Assembly: GCF_905171765.1 (NCBI RefSeq)
Contig: NC_053394.1
Span: forward strand, 157,365,256 to 157,429,255
Direction: 5' to 3'
Length of the DNA: 64,000 nt
Source: Bufo bufo
Lineage: Eukaryota > Chordata > Amphibia > Anura > Bufonidae
The translations under genes were made by a program, and so were the position numbers. The notes under the pieces were generated by a model that was not told the DNA's origin, did no database searches, and saw only the letters and a list, made by a program, of their open reading frames with translations. Shown here piece by piece: positions 30,591-41,263 of this stretch. How positions within the stretch are numbered: position 1 is the stretch's first letter; every line of letters starts with the position of its first letter.

Positions 30591-31038
30591 CATTAACTGT
30601 TGAGGAACACCTAAAGGGTTAATAAAGTTTGTAAAATCAGTTTTGAATACCTTGAGGGGTGTAGTTTCTTAGATGGGGTCACTTTTAGGGAGTCTTTACT
30701 CTAGGGGTGCATCAGGGGGGCTTCAAAAGGGACATGGTGTCAATAAAAAAGGCCATCAAAATCGGCCTTCCAGAAACCCTGTCGGTCCTTTCCTTTTGCG
30801 CCCTGCGTTTTAGTGATACAGCAGTTTACGACCACAAATGTGGCATTTCTGTAAACTGCAGTATCGGGGTAATAAATATTAAGTTTTGGGGGGGCGTGGC
30901 CAACTGCCGTAATGGACGGCCGCATCTGAGTGAAGCTCCGGCTCCCGCCAACTATCCTGAGCCATCCTGATCCCCACATCTGCTGAAATTTGCCCCATCG
31001 AGCTTACCTAAACCAGCAGCCAGCGCTCTACCTCTGAC

Positions 31039-31950
31039 ATGAGCCCCAGCAAGGCACAGTTGGCGGCGGAGCGACTAAAGGAGTTTGCCAGGCAGGACTC
31101 CCAACATGGCGCCGCGGCTCCGTCTCCGACACGTGCGGCCAGCACCAGGAACCAGTCGTCACAACAGCCACTCACCGAGGCGGAGGCTGAACCTGAATTC
31201 ACCCTGCAAGCCTCTCACCAGCAACTCATGGCAGCCATTACTGGGTGCCAGGTCTCCCTGACCGGGAAGATAGATGAGGTAAGGGTGGACCTGGGCCTAT
31301 TACGCCAAGACGTGCAGCAGCTGCGCGAGCGGGTCCGAGTGACCGAGACCAGAGTATCAGACCTGGAGGATCTAACCAATCCCTTACCGGCAAGGATCAC
31401 TGCAGTGGAGGCGTCTGTGGAGCTATTTCGCCAGAAATGTGACGACCTCGAGAACCGTGCGCGGCGCAATAATGTGCGCATCATTGGCATGCCTGAGCGG
31501 GCCGAGGGCCCAGATCCAGCGGTCTTCCTGGAGGGATGGTTCAAAGAGATATTTCCCAATGCTGCTTTCTCAGCTGCGTACACGGTGGAAAGGGCGCACC
31601 GGGTACCTGCCAGGCCGTTACCTCCTGGTGCCCCCCCAAGACCTCTACTAGCTCGCATGTTAAACTGGCGGGACAGAGATCTCATTCTGGCACAGGCCAG
31701 GGTCGCACAGAAGATATCATTAGGCTCTGCGAACATTTCACTGTATCCGGATTTTTCTGCTGACCTTCAAAAGAAACGTGCTACCTTTGTCTCTATCAAG
31801 CGACGCCTCCGGGAGCTAAACCTCAAATATTCCATGGCGTATCCTGCTCGCCTGAGAGTTGTAGATGGCGACAAGTCACTTTTCTTCTCCAATCCTGCCG
31901 AAGCGGAGGACTGGTTGGCTGGGAGACGCCGACGTTCCCCTCCCAGATGA
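31039..31950 (+). CDS. LINE ORF1 protein (RNA-binding chaperone)
   Basis: 303 residues. A low-complexity N-terminus is followed by a long coiled coil (about residues 65-140; repeated L-x-x-x-V/L heptads such as LRQDVQQLRERV), then an RRM-like domain opened by NNVRIIGMPE and ending in basic sequence (RRRRSPPR). This order matches L1-type ORF1p, which trimerises through the coiled coil and coats its RNA in the cytoplasm. Start ATG follows a GC-rich leader about 150 bp from the element's 5' end. The stop lies about 500 bp before ORF2, so ORF2 is translated separately. No CCHC knuckle is visible. Confidence 0.88.
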   Translation: MSPSKAQLAAERLKEFARQDSQHGAAAPSPTRAASTRNQSSQQPLTEAEAEPEFTLQASHQQLMAAITGCQVSLTGKIDEVRVDLGLLRQDVQQLRERVRVTETRVSDLEDLTNPLPARITAVEASVELFRQKCDDLENRARRNNVRIIGMPERAEGPDPAVFLEGWFKEIFPNAAFSAAYTVERAHRVPARPLPPGAPPRPLLARMLNWRDRDLILAQARVAQKISLGSANISLYPDFSADLQKKRATFVSIKRRLRELNLKYSMAYPARLRVVDGDKSLFFSNPAEAEDWLAGRRRRSPPR

Positions 31951-32449
31951 TTTGGCTTGCATCTGAAGCTCTTCATGGACATGCCTGAGAGATGAAAAAG
32001 TTGCTGCGTGGACTGTACCCTGCTTGCCCCTATACCTATACATGACTTTTACTTTATTGTTCCCCTATGCTTCTGCTTTCCAACAATGATCCAAGTCAGA
32101 GCTGGGTAAAGTATTAATTCATATGGTTAACTGGCCTCAGGGTCATTGAGGGCTAATTGCGGGCAGTTCCTCATGCCAAGTTTTCATATAATCAGCAGAT
32201 ATAACTTCAAATGGGGGAGCCAGCTACTCCACCTGCATTGGGTTTTCACCTATATTCACCGTGCAGGTCCCCCAAACACATGGCCACTTGTTCACATAGA
32301 TGTGATTATGTTTACCCCCTGTTGGGGTGGTTTAGTGTATTTGCAATATTTTTCGCTATTGATGCAATGTCTAACAAGCAAGATGTGAGAGTCCTACACA
32401 GTGCACGTTATTCCTGCCTTGGTGAACCCCAGGAGAGGGGTGATTATCC

Positions 32450-35400
32450 TTGTGTCTTTACCTGGTGTTTATCATGGCGGGTTTAAGAGTGATGTCCTGG
32501 AACGTCAGAGGTTTAGGCGGACCTAGGAAACGAATGGCTGTGTTTTCACATATCCGCAGCTTCGTGCCGCATATCTTGGGTCTGCAGGAGACGCACCTCA
32601 CCACGGACACAGGAGGGAGAGTTAGGAAACCATGGGTTCAGTGGGTGGAAAGTGCATATGGCAACTCGTATTCTAAAGGGGTGTCATTATTGATCCACAG
32701 GGCGGTCAGATGGGAACCTCATCACACGTCTGTTGACCCTGAGGGGAAGTTTGTTTTTGTATACGCCCACATTAATGGTATGCCTTATGTGATTCTAAAT
32801 ATGTACAATCCCCCCCCTGCCAATCTTTCCCTGCTACAGGCTGCGGCAGGATTTGCAGCACAGTTCCCGTCGGCCGGGGTGCTTGGCATGGGGGACCTCA
32901 ACTTGACCTTAGACGCTGTGAAGGATAGGTTTTGCAACCCGTCCAGTGACTCCTGCAGACGGACTCCGGGTAAAACTGCCTTGGCTCGCCTGTTAGATGA
33001 GCTTGGGTGGTTGGACATTTGGAGGGAGAGATACCCAGACAGAATTGAATTCTCTTGCTTCACTCCTTCTAGAGGAGCCTTATCTAGGATTGACTACCTC
33101 CTGGGCACCCCTGGCACCTTTATGGCTACTCGAGAGATACATTACGGATCCCAGGGTCCATCTGACCATGCACCTATAATGGCCTCAATCACTGATCCCT
33201 ACTGTGCTGTCCGTGTGCCCAAACAACGCATACACCCGTTCTGGTTATCTTTAATGTCCCTGAATGATAGGATACCTGACCAACTCCATTCATTCCTCGC
33301 TGTTAACTCAGCTGACACTCATCCGGCCCTGTTATGGGAGACTCTGAAAGCCTTCCTGCGTGGGTGCCTTAAGTCATCCATCTCTTACATTAAGAAAATC
33401 ACTCGCCGTAGGGAGGAGGACTTGGGCACGCAGTGCAGGAATGCAGAATCTGCATATGTCTTAGACCCCACTGAAGAGAATAGGAAGGATTGGATGATGA
33501 AGGGTAGACAGTACATGAACCACTTGCAAGAAAAAAGTGACCGTAGGATGCTTTTCATGCAGCAACAAACCTTTGAACAGGGCAGCAGGGTGGGGAAGGT
33601 GCTGGCGCAGGTAGTGAGGAGGAATAACATGTCTCCGCCGATATTACGCATTAGCGACAGGGAAGGGGAGGTGGTGTCTGAGCCTGAGGGTATCTTGGAT
33701 CGGTTCAGGGAATTCTATCAAGACCTGTATGGCTCTCGTGCTCAGTATACCACACAGATACTAGAGGACTACCTTCAGGGGGTTTCCCACCCGCAACTGT
33801 CTGCTCTGGATAGGGAAATGCTGGATGGGGAATTCACCCTGGAAGAGGTAGAGGAGGCGATAGCGGGACTTAATTTAGGCAAAGCCCCCGGGCCAGACGG
33901 GATTCCATTGGAGGTGTATTCTAAATATAGGGATATTCTGGCACCACAGCTTCTGCGCATGTATAACGCCTCCCTGGATGCTGACGGTCTTCCAGAATCG
34001 TCGTACGAGGCCTCTATTGTAGTCTTGTTAAAACCTGACAAAGACCCTACAGAGTGTGGGTCGTACCGCCCTATATCGTTATTAAATCTAGACTACAAAA
34101 TCCTCACAAAAATTCTGGCAAACAGATTGAACAGAGTAATATCGTCCATTATACATGAGAATCAATCTGGGTTTATCCCTGGTAGATCTACCTCCAGCAA
34201 CATACGTAGGGCGCAGGTTATTGCTCAGCTGGGTTGCGCGGACAGGAGACTGTGGGCGTTGGCTGCGCTTGACACAGCCAAGGCGTTCGACTCTGTAGAG
34301 TGGCCTTATCTGAAACACGTCCTTGGATGTTTTGGTTTTGGTCCTAGTTTCATTAGGTGGGTCAATATCATTTATAAATCCCCATCCGCGAATATTCTGA
34401 TCAATGGCTCTCTATCGTCAACGTTTGCACTATACAGGGGGACCAGGCAGGGATGTCCCTTGTCGCCTCTTTTGTTTGCGGTAGCTATCGAGCATTTAGC
34501 ATTACGAATCAGGCAGGATAGTGTTTTTAAAGGCATAGCTATGGGAAATAGGGAGGACAGACTGGGCCTATATGCTGATGACCTCATTTTGTACATGGAC
34601 TCAGTGGAGGTTACCTTGCCCCGAGCAATCACATTGATTGAGCAGTTTGGGGTCTTCTCTGGTCTATGCATAAATTGGGCAAAATCGGCCATAATGCCGC
34701 TATGGGCCGCAGAGTGGCCATCGGTATATCAGAATCTAATGGTAGTTGACAAATTCAAATACTTAGGAGTCAACATCACTAAAGACCCTGCCACCTCACA
34801 TGACCTAAACACGAGCCCCTTGGTGTCATATTTCATAGATAAATTTAAGTCTTGGAATACCCTACCGTTGTCTATCATGGGACGCGTAAACCTAATCAAA
34901 ATGATACTTCAGCCCAAAGCTTTGTACCTATTGGAACATGCGTGTGTACCCATACCACGCAAATTCTTCGATAAACTTCACTCTCTCATGGCAACATTTA
35001 TATGGGGTAAGAACAGACGTAAATTGGCCGTGAAATCCTTACAGAGGAGCTGGGACGAGGGCGGGGCAGCCCTGCCGGATCTATTCTTGTATTTCCTTGC
35101 CGGCCAGTTGCGCTATTTGGTGCCATGGGTGACCCAGGATGTGCTTCCTAACTCAGAATATTACTTGCAGGAGTATTTGCATCTCTCCACCCTGTGGCCG
35201 GTTTTGGAGGGCCCGTTATCTCTAACAGGTCCACCCGTACTGATTCACAAGCTGGCGCATCAGGTGTGGAGGGCTGCAAAGATGCAGCAATACAGTGACT
35301 TACCAGATGATATACAACTATGGAACAACCCATTATTTCCACATTTGTTACACTGTGAAGGAGAGAGGATATGGAGAGGGTACGGTGTTTGCTATTTGAA

Positions 35401-36247
35401 AGATCTTTATGAGAATGGCATTCTGTTCTCTTTTACTCAGTTACAGACCAAAGCGGGTGTCTTAAGGCCACACTTCTTTAGGTATTTGCAGTTGAGACAC
35501 GCCCTTCAGGCCCAGATTAGAGATCTTAAAAGACAAGTATCTCAATATCCGCTCATTGGGGTCTTCAGAACACAAGGACCGAGGGGACTGATATCCGCCT
35601 TATATACACATCTGCTCAACCTTAAAATTTCAGCTTCTCCACTGAGTGCAGAATGTAAATGGAGAGGGAATATACCCACATTGACAGATGGTGAGTGGAG
35701 TGAGGCCCTTGAAGCTCCGATAACTGTATCCCCGTCCCTTACTAACAGATTGATTCAGTTATTTATTCTGCATAGGTGTTACCTCACCCCTACTAGGCTA
35801 TATAAAATGGGTAGAAGATCACACACCGGATGCCATAGATGTGCTCAGTTGGGCGCGGATTTTTGGCACCTGATGTGGGACTGTAGTTACATTCAATCAT
35901 TCTGGAGGGGGGTAGTGGAGCTCATTTCTTCCCTGATCCCAGATACTTTGGCGGTTTGCCCGAAGATTTGCGTCTTGGGAATTTTAGACGAGGATTCGAG
36001 ACCACGCTACACACTCACCTTCATTAGGGAGGTCCTGTTTTTAGCCAGGAAAGCTATTGCTCTTAGGTGGATGGCGGACAGGCCACCCACGATCACTCAA
36101 TGGAAGACCCTTGTTAATAAAATAATTCCCTTTGAGAAGATTATGTATTCCCGTAGAGGATGCTCACAGAAGCACCAAAAGATATGGGGACCCTGGTGCG
36201 ACTCTCCTCTGACTGCCACGGCAGATCATCTGCACTCTATAACCTAA
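32450..36247 (+). CDS. LINE ORF2: APE endonuclease and reverse transcriptase
   Basis: 1265 residues, uninterrupted. The better start is probably the ATG at 32474, just before MSWNVRG. N-terminal apurinic-type endonuclease: SWNVRG, LQETHL, MGDLN and SDHAP motifs (about residues 15-245). Reverse transcriptase: KAPGPDG at 478-484, YRPISLLN, QSGFIPGR, DTAKAFDSVEW, TRQGCPLSPLLF and YADD at 708-711. The C-terminal third has a CCHC-type cluster starting C1128 (CHRC...H...C). This order is that of L1/Tx1-clade ORF2, about the size of the Xenopus Tx1 protein. All catalytic motifs look intact, so target-primed reverse transcription is possible. Tx1-clade elements are sometimes site-specific; here the target is a repeat (piggyBac). 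Confidence 0.94.
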   Translation: MCLYLVFIMAGLRVMSWNVRGLGGPRKRMAVFSHIRSFVPHILGLQETHLTTDTGGRVRKPWVQWVESAYGNSYSKGVSLLIHRAVRWEPHHTSVDPEGKFVFVYAHINGMPYVILNMYNPPPANLSLLQAAAGFAAQFPSAGVLGMGDLNLTLDAVKDRFCNPSSDSCRRTPGKTALARLLDELGWLDIWRERYPDRIEFSCFTPSRGALSRIDYLLGTPGTFMATREIHYGSQGPSDHAPIMASITDPYCAVRVPKQRIHPFWLSLMSLNDRIPDQLHSFLAVNSADTHPALLWETLKAFLRGCLKSSISYIKKITRRREEDLGTQCRNAESAYVLDPTEENRKDWMMKGRQYMNHLQEKSDRRMLFMQQQTFEQGSRVGKVLAQVVRRNNMSPPILRISDREGEVVSEPEGILDRFREFYQDLYGSRAQYTTQILEDYLQGVSHPQLSALDREMLDGEFTLEEVEEAIAGLNLGKAPGPDGIPLEVYSKYRDILAPQLLRMYNASLDADGLPESSYEASIVVLLKPDKDPTECGSYRPISLLNLDYKILTKILANRLNRVISSIIHENQSGFIPGRSTSSNIRRAQVIAQLGCADRRLWALAALDTAKAFDSVEWPYLKHVLGCFGFGPSFIRWVNIIYKSPSANILINGSLSSTFALYRGTRQGCPLSPLLFAVAIEHLALRIRQDSVFKGIAMGNREDRLGLYADDLILYMDSVEVTLPRAITLIEQFGVFSGLCINWAKSAIMPLWAAEWPSVYQNLMVVDKFKYLGVNITKDPATSHDLNTSPLVSYFIDKFKSWNTLPLSIMGRVNLIKMILQPKALYLLEHACVPIPRKFFDKLHSLMATFIWGKNRRKLAVKSLQRSWDEGGAALPDLFLYFLAGQLRYLVPWVTQDVLPNSEYYLQEYLHLSTLWPVLEGPLSLTGPPVLIHKLAHQVWRAAKMQQYSDLPDDIQLWNNPLFPHLLHCEGERIWRGYGVCYLKDLYENGILFSFTQLQTKAGVLRPHFFRYLQLRHALQAQIRDLKRQVSQYPLIGVFRTQGPRGLISALYTHLLNLKISASPLSAECKWRGNIPTLTDGEWSEALEAPITVSPSLTNRLIQLFILHRCYLTPTRLYKMGRRSHTGCHRCAQLGADFWHLMWDCSYIQSFWRGVVELISSLIPDTLAVCPKICVLGILDEDSRPRYTLTFIREVLFLARKAIALRWMADRPPTITQWKTLVNKIIPFEKIMYSRRGCSQKHQKIWGPWCDSPLTATADHLHSIT

Positions 36248-36622
36248 GTGTCTCATCACGTTCTGTTACCTGCTGCGGCTATCCGGATCAATGTTCACTG
36301 TAGAGAATTAACCATGTGTCATCGTTTTTGGTATGGATGCTTACTGCTAAGTGCACTACTGATACGTCTTGACCATCAATGACTTAAATAGGACAACCTT
36401 TATTGCTGTATTACACCTAGGCATTGTGATGTGTAATTGATTGTACTTGAATGTGACTGTTTTATTGCATTTCTTGCTTGTTACTTTTCAATAAAGCGAG
36501 TTTAAAAAAAAAATATTAAGTTTTGTTTGGTTGTTAACCCTTGCTTTGTTACCGGAAAAAACAGATTGAAATGGAAAAGTGCCAAAAATAGCTGTTTTGG
36601 CACCGTTTCAAAAATGTTTTTT

Positions 36623-37030
36623 TGACCGTGTTAATCTGGGGGGTTAGGTCATGGGGTATTTTTATAGAGGAGATTCTTACGGACGCGGCGATACCTAATA
36701 AGTCTACTTTTTTACAATTATTTAGGTTTTAGACTATATTATCCTTTTTGATACAAAAAATAATAATTTTGTATCTCTAAAGTCATTAGTCATTTTTTTC
36801 TTTTTAGCCGATTATCTTATGTGGGGGCTCATTTTTTGCGGGATGAGAGGATGGTTTTATTGGCACTATTTTGATCGCTTGCTATTAAACTTTTTGTTAT
36901 GTAAGGTGACAAAAAAAAAACATTTTTTCCACTTTTTTTTTTTTTTGGACCTTGTTAATCTGGGGGGTTAGATCATGGGGTATTTTTATAGAGGAGATTA
37001 TTACCGATGCGGAGATACCTAATTTGTATA
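36623..37030. repeat. Direct duplication inside the piggyBac element
   Basis: GTTAATCTGGGGGGTTAG and GGGGTATTTTTATAGAGGAG occur at 36630-36670 and again at 36952-36995, about 320 bp apart, with diverged flanks. Confidence 0.7.
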
Positions 37031-37099
37031 CTTTTAGTTTTTACAATTTTTTTTTGGTGTCAAGTCTGAGAACCATAGTTTTTTTTATCCGATTGTCAG

Positions 37100-38900
37100 T
37101 GGCTACATTGGGATATAAATTTAGTACTCCATGGAAGTGTGGTACTCCCTGAACCAATAATGCAGAGGCCCGGATGATCGGGGCTCGTGTCACATTGAGT
37201 AGTGGTGTCCTTCCGTATCCCCCTCCTGTGACACATGCTGCACCTTTTTTGGGTTAGTCCCTTCTTTCCAGTATGGGGGACCACACCTGGAAAGTGTTGG
37301 CCAGGGACGTTCCCGAGGTACTCCGGCCTGCTCTTTCCCGGTCTGAAAAGATCAGGGCCTTGAGGACTGCCTCATAGAATTGAAGGAATGTCCCTGTGTT
37401 GCCAGCGCTCCGGTACAGCACAAAAGAGTTGTACATGGCAACCTGCACCAAGTAGACCGCAACTTTTTTGTACCATGCCCGGATTTTGCACATGGCATTA
37501 TATGGCTTGAGGACTTGATCAGAGAGATCAACTCCTCCCATATACCGATTGTAGTCGACGATACAATTGGGCTTGAGGACCGTTGCCATGGGACAGGGGT
37601 GATGCCATTACCATGAATTGTGGACAGTACAAGGACATCCCTCTTGTCCTTATATCTGACCAGCAACAGGTTTCCAGTGGTAAGGGCACGGGTCTCACCC
37701 CTGGGGATAGGTACCTGGAGGGGGTGGGCAGGGAGGCCGCGTTGATTTTTCCGCACGGTCCCACAAGCAGACGTGGATCTGGCGGCAAGGGACTGGAACA
37801 AGGGGATACTAGTATAAAAGTTATCCACGTAAAGGTGGTAACCCTTATCTAGCAGTGGGTGCAAAAGGTCCCACACAAGTTTCCCGCTAACACCCAGAGT
37901 GGGGGGACATTCTGGGGGTTGAATACGGGAATCTCGCCCCTCGTACACACGAAACTTGTAAGTGTACCCTGAGGTACTATCACAAAGTTTGTACAGCTTC
38001 ACGCCATACCTCGCCCGCTTTGAGGGAACATACTGGCGGAAAATGAGTCTCCCCTGGAACACAATGAGAGACTCATCAACCGCGACCTCCCTTCCAGGTA
38101 CATAGGCCTGTACAAATTTGGCCCCAAAGTGATCGATGACCGGCCGTATCTTATACAGACTGTCATGGGCAGGATCACCTCGGGGGGGGGGGGACATGCT
38201 GCATTATCTGAATAAAGCAGGCATTTCCGGATGGCCTCAAACCGGGAGCGCGTCATGGCCGTACTGTAAAGTGGGGTCCGGTAGAGGACGTCCCCACTCC
38301 AGTAATGCCTGACACTAGGTTTCTTGACTAGGCCCATATGCAGCATGAGGTCCCAAAATGTCCTCATCTCGGCTGCACTGACCGGCGTCCAGCCACCGGG
38401 CCTAGCCAAAAAGGAGCCCGGGTGTTGAGCAACGAACTGTTGGGCATACAGGTTCGTCTGCTCCACCATTAGATTTACCAGTTGGTCACTGAAAAAATGA
38501 CTAAAAGAGTCATATTCAGTGAAGCCCACTGTGGAAATCTGGATTCCTGGTTGGCCTACAAAATCAGGAATCACGGGCTCAAATCGCTCTGGGGTACACC
38601 AGACAAGTTCACCGGCAGGGGGCTCCGGTGGATTTAACTGGTGGGCCGGAAAACTAGAACGAGCCCCAGAGCTGCTCGTACTAGGGTGGGCCACAGGGTC
38701 CCTAACATGGCGGTCCCCTTGCTCCGCCTGGCGGCTCCTCATCATCGCTAGATGATGAGGAGGACGCGGATGACAACAGAAAAGTGGGGTCATCCTCGTC
38801 CTCACTGGGACTCTTGGACTCTGAGGCAAGCTGGGCGTATGCCTCCTTGGCCAAGAACATCCGGGAGGCCATAGGGGAGTCTGTGCGTGCGTGTAAATCT
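37100..38900 (-). pseudogene. piggyBac transposase with frameshifts
   Basis: Four minus-strand frame segments give one protein order: acidic serine-rich N-terminus (near 38870-38700), the DDE_Tnp_1_7 N-terminal region (to about 38200), a segment with AVDESLIVF and YHLYVDNFYTS (38200-37600), a segment with CIVDYNRYMGGVDLSDQ (from 37589), and a cysteine-rich end with CSMC and GIRKDTTTQC (to 37150). The three catalytic aspartates can be placed in VDES, VDNF and VDYN. Frames switch near 38720, near a run of 12 or more G at 38180, near 37590 and near 37270. Full length by family standards, but not translatable; a dead autonomous copy. Confidence 0.85.
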
Positions 38901-38940
38901 TTATTTGGTGTGCGCGTGTGTGGGGCACGGGTGTTCACGT

Positions 38941-39849
38941 ACTCACCCTAAGCCTAACAGACTAAAAAAAAGTAAAATAAAAAAAAAAAATTCAAAACAG
39001 CTGATCAACCGTCCGAAGTTGATCAGCGGTGGGGTGTGCGATGCGCTAACAGTTGGCCGGATGCTAAGAGTGCCGGCCACAGTCAGCGTACGGACAAGAA
39101 AAAAAAAAAGTGCCTGCGTCCCAAAAAAGTTGGGATGGGGGGGCAAGCAGCAGCACCCCTGGGGGGTCTAGGGTCACACAGCTGTGCTGTGGACCCCAGA
39201 CACCCTACTTAGGGTGATGCAAGAAAACTTTTTTTTACCACTAACTTTCCCTTTATTTTCCCTGCCTAGCCCAACCTTTCCCTAGACTTTCCCTAATTAC
39301 CTGCAGATAAGATGGGGGTGCTGGGGCACAGATCGGGTCCTGGGTGCAAGGATGGGTGCTGGGGCACAGATGGGGTGATGCTCCACACGAGCAGGCATCG
39401 GGGGCTCCGGACACAAAAGGAGGAGGAGAGGAGCGCTGCTATCATTTGAATCTCCCGCCGGCCCGCCCTCCTACCAATCAGAGGCGATCCTGAGAGGTGA
39501 TGTCACAGTCACCTCTCAGGATCGCAGGATGGTGATTGGTGGGGTAAAATCACACCACCGATCACCATCCTGTTCCGGGTTATCGGGTCCTCAGAGACCC
39601 GAATGACGCGGAAACCGCAGGTCTGAATTGACCTGCGGTTTTCTGCGATCGCCGACATGAAGGGGGGGGGGGGGGTCAGAGGACCCCCCGGCGCATCTAG
39701 CCAAGGTACCTGCTCAATGATTTGAGCAGGCACCGGGTTCCAATCACCGCCCGCCGGTGATCGGAACTATACATGACGTGCCGGTACGTCATGTGTCCTT
39801 AAGTACCAGGACAACATGCTGTACCGGTACGTCATGTGTCCTAAAGAGG
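38941..39849. other. piggyBac 5' region, non-coding
   Basis: Upstream of the transposase on the minus strand. Contains an imperfect palindrome CTCTCAGGATCGC / CGATCCTGAGAGG near 39485-39525, a second hairpin around GACCTGCGGTTTTCTGCG, a G-run at 39663 and the two subterminal GTACGTCATGTGTCCT copies. Confidence 0.5.
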
Positions 39850-40230
39850 TTACTGAAATATAGGACTGTCCTGCCAGACTTGGAACAGATGGGAGGTACA
39901 AATTACTATGATACAGTCAGTTCGGCTCAGAGGAGACGCAACAAACAGATCGTGTTTCCCAGGCTGACCACGGTCGTATGCATGAGCCCTAATGATATGG
40001 GGTTGTTTTCAGTGGCTTACCAAAGTTGTTTTTCACCTAAAGAGATTTAAAAATGCCTGCAAAACCGCAAAAGGTCGTGCAAGCTGTGCTTTTGAAAAAC
40101 ACTAAATAAATGTGTGAAAGCAAGGAATGATGAAGAGACTATAGGGCGTTATTGTGTGACTGATTCCCACACTTGAACTGGCATGTACCGTATATGCCGA
40201 AATAAAGACGGACTCTCTGTGCATGAGCCC

Positions 40231-40690
40231 TTAAAGGGGTTGTCTCACTTCAGCAAATAGCATTTTTTATGTAGAGGTTAATACAAGCCACTTACTAATG
40301 TATTATTATCCATATTGCCTCCTTTGCTGGCTGGATTCATTTTTCCATCACATTATACATTGTTCATTTCCATGGTTACCACCACCCTGTAATCCATCAG
40401 TGGTGGTCAGTCTTGCACACTATAGGAAAGAGCGCCGGCCCTTCTGGTGACCGGAATCGTGGCACCCCACATAAGGCTAGTGCTTTTTTCTATAGTGTGC
40501 AAGTACGACCACCACTGATGCTTTGCAAGGTGGTCATAACCATGAAAATGAGCAGTGTATAATGTGATGGAAAAATTAATCCAGCCAGAAAAGGAAGCAA
40601 TATGGATGATAATAATACGTTAGTAAGTGTCTTGTATTAACTTCTTCTACATGTTAAATGCAATTTGCTTAATTGAGACAACCCTTTTAA
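40231..40690. mobile_element. piggyBac-type MITE, 452 bp
   Basis: TTAA at 40231-40234 and 40687-40690. Ends AGGGGTTGTCTCACTTCAGC and GAGACAACCCTT; inverted arms of about 180 bp (TTAATACAAGCCACTTACTA mirrored on the right). Confidence 0.85.
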
Positions 40691-40930
40691 AGAGAACCTG
40701 TCACCTCAAAAACGCATATAAAACCGTCAGCATTACCTTATAGTAGCCCCCAGTCTGTTATTAATCATGTGTTTGATCCGGTAGTCTGATGCTCCATACA
40801 TCAGCACTATCTTGCCGGTAAGACTGAGGTCGAGGGGGCAGCGGCCTCCTTGCTTTAAGTCAAGATAAGCACGCCCCCTAACCGTTCCCTCTTGTGTGAT
40901 TGACATCCTGCAGTGTGGCCTGGGATCCCG
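40687..40930. repeat. One-ended TTAA MITE
   Basis: Shares the TTAA at 40687-40690; starts AGAGAACCTGTCACC. The right end was not found. Confidence 0.45.
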
Positions 40931-41263
40931 TTAGCATGCGCAAGACTAACTAACGCGATATACCGTCATTTTTATCACTGCCATCCGAATCAAGGTTATT
41001 CCTCCAATACTTGTTCCTACCCAAGATCCCAGGTACCATGGACTTTGATAAAAAATGAACAATATCTGTGTTGTCCAGTATCTTTTTTTATTGTACAGCA
41101 TTTATTTTCACACGTACAAATTCACCTGCACTGTCCAAAGAATTGTCATATCAGTTCTTTTCCGTCACAATGTAATTTTCATATGCTAAAGAACTTTTAA
41201 AAACATTTTTTTTATTCTTAAGTTTTTTTTAATAACCTGTTTTACAAAAATGAACTTCCCTCC
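40931..41263. other. Stretch without recognised features
   Basis: A-T-rich sequence; no repeat end or gene could be supported. Confidence 0.4.

Larger units (their letters stand above)
30874..36525 (+). mobile_element. Full-length Tx1/L1-clade LINE with 15-bp target duplication
   Basis: AAATATTAAGTTTTG occurs at 30874-30888 and 36511-36525 (the leading A's are shared with the tail). The insert (30889-36510) starts GGGGGGCGTGGCC, a GC-rich 5' leader of about 150 bp, has ORF1 and ORF2 both open, AATAAA near 36490 and a short A-tail. Perfect duplication and intact ORFs indicate a recent, possibly still competent, insertion into the decayed piggyBac. Confidence 0.92.
30142..39853 (-). mobile_element. 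piggyBac element, decayed, hosting a LINE
   Basis: The left end TTAA (30142-30145) then CCCCTTTGGGACAC is matched at the right by the inverted GTGTCCTAAAGAGG and TTAC (39850-39853, one base off TTAA). Subterminal copies of GTACCGGTACGTCATGTG lie near the right end. Without the 5.6-kb LINE the element is about 4.1 kb. It contains a minus-strand transposase with frameshifts. A further TTAA-type MITE end sits just inside the left terminus (30174-30590). Confidence 0.7.

Noticed and set aside
31215..31736. Antisense 173-residue frame in LINE ORF1
   Set aside because: GC-rich antisense shadow of a long coding region; no domain.
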